The notes beneath the pieces are model-generated. The model saw only the letters and a list, made by a program, of their open reading frames with translations, did no database searches and had not been told where the DNA came from. Source: GCA-2746235 sp049609225 (GTDB taxonomy: Bacteria > Planctomycetota > UBA1135). Taken from it: 18,818 nt of DNA. Position 1 is the stretch's first letter; the number at the start of each line of letters is the position of its first letter. Both the position numbers and the translations under genes were made by a program. The stretch spans positions 1-18,818 of the forward strand of contig JBMYYH010000058.1 of assembly GCA_049609225.1 (NCBI GenBank), read 5' to 3'. Below are positions 15,507-18,818 of the stretch, one piece after another.

Positions 15507-15746
15507 ATGGACCTCATCTACGCTCTGCTGCTTGGCGCATTGGCTGGTTGGATCGCCGGAAAGCTCACGAAAGGGAGCGGATTCGGTGCCCTTGGGAACA
15601 TCGTCGTAGGAATCCTTGGTGGAGTGCTCGGTAGTTGGGTGTTTACCCTGCTTGGATTCGGCGCAGAGAACCTCATCGGTCAACTCATCACGGCCGTCGT
15701 CGGCGCTGTGTTGCTGCTGTTCCTTCTTGGCAAGGTCAAGAAGTAG
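15507..15746 (+). CDS. GlsB/YeaQ/YmgE-family small membrane protein (79 aa)
   Basis: A small protein, nearly all membrane, with three predicted helices (about 3-17, 28-49 and 56-76) and a basic KVKK tail. The pattern GALAGWIAGKLTKGSGFG, then NIVVGILGGVLGSW, is typical of the GlsB/YeaQ/YmgE family, also called transglycosylase-associated proteins, which are linked to general stress and envelope conditions. An AGGA at 15496-15499, 7 bases before the ATG, is one of the better ribosome-binding sites in the window. It sits 28 bp after the serine hydrolase and converges with the amidohydrolase, with 5 bp between their stops. Molecular function in the family is not established. Confidence 0.93.
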   Translation: MDLIYALLLGALAGWIAGKLTKGSGFGALGNIVVGILGGVLGSWVFTLLGFGAENLIGQLITAVVGAVLLLFLLGKVKK

Positions 15747-15751
15747 CGCGC

Positions 15752-17449
15752 TTAGTAACTAGGCGAACGCCACACTTCTTCGCCCTCGAGCACCGTCAGC
15801 AGAACTTTGGTCTGGCCGATGGTGTCGCTTGGAATCTGGAAGATGTCGCGGTCGACGATGACGTAGTCCGCAGACTTCCCGACTTCCAAGGAACCGGTGA
15901 TGGTGTCGAGGCGCATGAGATACGCCGGCTCCAAGGTGTAAGCCTTCACCGCCGACGTCACGCTAGGAAGGCTTTGCGGCCCGCGATTCAAGGCGTTCTG
16001 GATTCCAACGAAGGGAGAAAGGGATCCGACGTCGTAGTCACTGCTCAAGGTGAGATGCGCATCGCTAGCCCAGAGGTCGTGGAGGGGCAGTGCGCGTTCA
16101 TCGATGCGATGACGTCCGAGTAGAGGCGCGAGATCGTATTCGTATGCGGGCAGCACGAAGTCAGAAGACATCTGTAGATCTGCAATCACGCCGAGTTGTT
16201 GGAAGCGGGGGATGTCGGTCGGTTCGATCAACTCGAGGTGTGTGATGCGATGCCGTCGGGGCGGGAGGCCAGGGTTGAGCAGTTGTGCCGCTTCGATGGC
16301 GTTGAGAGATTCGCGCGCGCCGCGATCACCGATGGCGTGGATATGAAAATCGAAACCAACCGTTTCGAGCTGCTGGATGTAGTTGGTGAGACGCGACTCG
16401 GAGAAGTAGTTGAGGCCCAGAGGGTCGGCCAACTGCAGGCGTCGGTACGGGTCGAGTAGGGCTGCCGTCGACATCGTGGTGATGCCATCGGAGTAGATCT
16501 TGACCTGGGAGATGTGCAGGCGCGAAAGCGGATTGCGCTCGAACAACGTGGTCAGATGGGCGATTTGCGTTTGATCATCCTGGTCGGGATAAGCCCAGAG
16601 GCCGAGCACAGTACGGGCGGTCATACGTCCATTCATCGCGGCTTTTTGGTACGCCTCGACGTAACCGCGTTGCCAGAAAGCGCGCGCATCACAGACCGCG
16701 GTGATGCCATTGCGTGCGGCATGTGGGTAGGCGAACTTGAGCGCGCGATCATTGAGCAGATCAAGTTCCGGGGTGCGCGCCAAAGCGAGGTCCATGGCAA
16801 GCTCTCCAGCGGCATCGAGCAGGATGCCATTGGGACGCCCGTTCCAAGAGTTCTTCATGATCACGCCGCCGGGTGGATTCGGCGTATGGCGATCGATACC
16901 GAGCAGGGCCAAGGCTTCACTATTGACCCAAACGGCATGGGAAGTCTCTTCCATGATGGCGGCCGGTCCGTTGGGAACGGCGTCATCCAGAATGGCGCGA
17001 GGGGTGCGCGCAAAGAAGAACTTGTCGAGCAGGACATCGAACATGGAGAAGCCCCAGCCGAGCACCCAGTCGGTTCCGATCTGGTTCGGCGCCTGCGCTT
17101 GGATGATCGGAATGTAGTCCTCCAGGGAACTGCCGGACTGCAGCAATACGGTGCCGGTCGCGGGGTGATGTGCTTCCAGTAGATGCACATGGCTGTCGCC
17201 GAAACCAGGCAAGACCAAACGCCCATGAAGATGTTCGACTTCGGTCTGCGCGCCGAGATAAGCCTGCGCGCCCGCGTTATCGCCGACGTAAAGCAGAACC
17301 CCATCCTTCATCGCCATCGCTTCCGCCCATGGGGTGTTCGGATCGACCGTGTGGATGCGGCCGTGATGAAGAATGCGATCGGCGACCTGTTGCAGCGGCG
17401 GCAGTGCCGATGGCGCGGTCAGAGGTAGGGCGAGAAGGAGCGAAAGCAT
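15752..17449 (-). CDS. Exported metal-dependent amidohydrolase, YtcJ/Amidohydro_3 type (565 aa)
   Basis: Starts with a signal peptide (MLSLLLALPLTAPSALP). The domain order is that of Amidohydro_3 enzymes: a small beta domain with ADRILHHGRIHTVD, then PGFGDSHVHL with metal ligands His87 and His89, VKIYSDG with Lys317, HIHAIGDRG (369-377) with His369 and His371, RITHLEL with His404, and SSDYDVG with Asp471 as the likely catalytic acid. The C-terminal GKSADYVIVDRD closes the small beta domain. Length is usual for the group. Family members hydrolyse cyclic or N-acyl amide bonds; the substrate cannot be told here. The gene follows, after a 25-bp gap, the partial gene on the same strand and is probably in one transcript with it. 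An exported member of this family is less common than a cytoplasmic one. Confidence 0.92.
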   Translation of the reverse strand: MLSLLLALPLTAPSALPPLQQVADRILHHGRIHTVDPNTPWAEAMAMKDGVLLYVGDNAGAQAYLGAQTEVEHLHGRLVLPGFGDSHVHLLEAHHPATGTVLLQSGSSLEDYIPIIQAQAPNQIGTDWVLGWGFSMFDVLLDKFFFARTPRAILDDAVPNGPAAIMEETSHAVWVNSEALALLGIDRHTPNPPGGVIMKNSWNGRPNGILLDAAGELAMDLALARTPELDLLNDRALKFAYPHAARNGITAVCDARAFWQRGYVEAYQKAAMNGRMTARTVLGLWAYPDQDDQTQIAHLTTLFERNPLSRLHISQVKIYSDGITTMSTAALLDPYRRLQLADPLGLNYFSESRLTNYIQQLETVGFDFHIHAIGDRGARESLNAIEAAQLLNPGLPPRRHRITHLELIEPTDIPRFQQLGVIADLQMSSDFVLPAYEYDLAPLLGRHRIDERALPLHDLWASDAHLTLSSDYDVGSLSPFVGIQNALNRGPQSLPSVTSAVKAYTLEPAYLMRLDTITGSLEVGKSADYVIVDRDIFQIPSDTIGQTKVLLTVLEGEEVWRSPSY

Positions 17450-17474
17450 GCTTTCACCCTACATCGAGGATGTT

Positions 17475-18818
17475 TCAGTTCTGTTTCATGGGTTCCCACT
17501 GATCGATGATCAGCTCCAGCTCTGCCTTCAGGGGCGGCTCATCGGCATACTCCGGCAAGATGATGGCCATACCCACGGAATCAATCCCCAATGCAGGGAA
17601 CTGCACGCGGACAGGAATGCGCTGGCAAAGAATCTCATCCTTGCCCCATGGGGATGCGGGAACGGGGCATTCGAAGGCTCCGATCTTGAGATCTTCGGCA
17701 ATCGACGGGCGCAGGGTGATGTCGCCCTGCAGCATGGCGCTGACCACAATCCCTTCCCGATAGGTCTTGCCACTGACGGTGTTGGAGAAGATGGCTTGCG
17801 CTTCTTGATCATCTCCCCAAGCCACCACCTTGCCATCCCGTTCCCAGACATTGCCGGCCGCGGCCATGGTCAAACCCCATTGCCCGGCGAGACTGCGTCC
17901 GATCTGCGACCAGTGTGGATCGTTGTTGAGGAAGGGAGACAGACTGAACTGCATCGGCAGGTCGTCGACGCCGGCACGATAAAGATAGGCATGGCTCTTA
18001 TCGTGTTGGGCGAACTGAAGGACGGCGAGCGCATCCTCGAAGGAATCCCAATGGCCAAGCAAAGCACCATCGGCGATGGCAACCCATTGGCCCTTGGCTT
18101 CGGTGCGCAGACGTGCGCCTTGCTCTTCCCAGACTTGATGATTGCGTTGTTTGAGTGTGGGTTTGCGTTGGAAGTCGATGGTCCAGGTGGGCTGGAAGTT
18201 GGCGCCACGGTCAGAGCTATTCAAGGCCTTCCATCGATAACCATCGGCATGGACGTCGAAGAAGATCCATTGGGAGTAGTTTGGTGCCGTCGCATCGACG
18301 TCGAAGGCATGGAGCACCATCGCGCCTTGCTCCATGGTGCCGCCGAAGTGCAGCAGGGAACTGCCGCGATTCGTCAAATAGAGGCTTTCCCAGCGCCTTT
18401 GGGCGGGATTGAAGATGCGCAGGATAGAGGTTGCGGCATCGGGAAGACTGGGGTCGGTGTCGAAGCTACTGAACTCGAGGATGGCATGGCCGCCGAGGGT
18501 ATGAACGGCGGTGGCGTCGGAGTTCCATTGCAGTTCGCGGCCATCCGGGAACTTCATCCAGTGCATGGCGTCGAAGGTGCCGAGTAGGAAATCGAACTGA
18601 CGCGCTTGCGAGAATGGAGAAGGAGCTGCAGCACCGACATGAAGGTTGGGCAGGGGCGGAAAGGCTTCTTCCGCGCGTGGGGTGTAATGACGTCGGTGGT
18701 CGACGAGATACGACTTTCCGAGATCACTGGAAGTCTCCAGCAACACCACGAAGGAGCCATCCTCCTGAAAACGCAAGGTGCGACGTTGCAGTTCCGTGCC
18801 GAGCCCACCACTTACCGT
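17475..18818 (-). CDS. Protein with DUF1579-like domain, 5' end cut by window edge
   Basis: The frame stays open to the last base, reading TVSGGLGTELQRRTLRFQEDG at the edge, and no ATG is met, so the true start lies outside. A TTG at 18776 is in frame but looks internal. Counting from that TTG, residues about 60-210 resemble the DUF1579 (lipocalin-like) family: FDFLLGTFDAMHW, then a HTLGGHAILEF strand, NPAQRRWESLYL, FGGTMEQGAM, and FFDVHADGYRWKALNSSDRG, with YRW-like strand endings typical of that family. The remaining 200 residues, beginning near LLGHWDSFEDALAV, are not recognised. No membrane segment is visible. It lies 25 bp upstream of the amidohydrolase on the same strand. Any function is unknown; the domain call rests on pattern and is moderate. 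Confidence 0.72.
   Translation of the reverse strand, partial: TVSGGLGTELQRRTLRFQEDGSFVVLLETSSDLGKSYLVDHRRHYTPRAEEAFPPLPNLHVGAAAPSPFSQARQFDFLLGTFDAMHWMKFPDGRELQWNSDATAVHTLGGHAILEFSSFDTDPSLPDAATSILRIFNPAQRRWESLYLTNRGSSLLHFGGTMEQGAMVLHAFDVDATAPNYSQWIFFDVHADGYRWKALNSSDRGANFQPTWTIDFQRKPTLKQRNHQVWEEQGARLRTEAKGQWVAIADGALLGHWDSFEDALAVLQFAQHDKSHAYLYRAGVDDLPMQFSLSPFLNNDPHWSQIGRSLAGQWGLTMAAAGNVWERDGKVVAWGDDQEAQAIFSNTVSGKTYREGIVVSAMLQGDITLRPSIAEDLKIGAFECPVPASPWGKDEILCQRIPVRVQFPALGIDSVGMAIILPEYADEPPLKAELELIIDQWEPMKQN

Noticed and set aside
15723..15743. Perfect 7-bp inverted repeat CTTCTTG/CAAGAAG at the end of the GlsB-type gene
   Set aside because: It is inside the coding sequence and no T-run follows on either strand, so it is not a convincing terminator.
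17373..18587. Plus-strand open frame of 404 codons opposite the DUF1579-like gene and the amidohydrolase start
   Set aside because: It spans the opposite strand of two genes. The predicted protein is Gly/His/Arg-biased with no domain, while the minus-strand reading gives coherent strand patterns and a signal peptide for the amidohydrolase.
1..18818. CRISPR array, tRNA, rRNA, insertion sequence or defence genes
   Set aside because: I saw no regularly spaced repeats, no tRNA-like cloverleaf ending, no transposase or integrase motifs and no defence-family signatures while reading both strands by eye. A covariance-model and profile search would be needed to exclude weak cases.

Overview
The window looks like a piece of a high-GC genome from the phylum Planctomycetota or a close relative. 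This is an inference from gene content: two Cys-type sulfatases in tandem, large secreted FG-GAP and beta-helix proteins, a carboxypeptidase-regulatory-like surface protein, many lipoprotein or Sec signals, and poor Shine-Dalgarno sequences. No rRNA, tRNA, CRISPR array or recognisable transposase is visible. Coding is very dense, and most same-strand neighbours overlap by 4 bp or are separated by only a few bases.

Layout. (1) 2-3322, plus strand: the 3' end of an unrecognised secreted beta-rich protein, then two paralogous sulfatases joined by an ATGA overlap. The first is a predicted lipoprotein and the second a predicted soluble exported enzyme. (2) 3357-4550, minus: an MltA-type lytic transglycosylase lipoprotein. 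It is divergent, with a 24-bp gap, from (3) 4575-7255, plus: a PF00756-like esterase overlapping a TTG-started, membrane-anchored protein with a carboxypeptidase regulatory-like domain. (4) 7349-11424, minus: a two-gene unit with 2 bp between the genes, encoding a very large beta-helix protein followed by an FG-GAP/VCBS protein. It is visibly poorer in GC than everything around it, and one identical 12-bp sequence lies on each side of it. (5) 11641-13567, minus: a ferritin-like putative diiron protein followed 4 bp later by a BaiN/HI0933-type flavoprotein. (6) 13602-15746, plus: a TMEM175-family membrane protein overlapping a class-C-beta-lactamase-like serine hydrolase, then a small GlsB/YeaQ-type membrane protein. 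(7) 15752-18818, minus: a DUF1579-like protein cut by the window edge, followed by an exported metal-dependent amidohydrolase.

How they fit together. Most products are predicted to be exported or in the membrane. The left part suggests use of sulfated polymers and envelope upkeep. The BaiN/ferritin-like pair is the only clearly cytoplasmic redox unit. The low-GC beta-helix/FG-GAP pair is the best candidate for a horizontally acquired or fast-evolving accessory module. I see no defence system or complete mobile element. The unusual points are gene pairings and composition rather than an obvious new machine.
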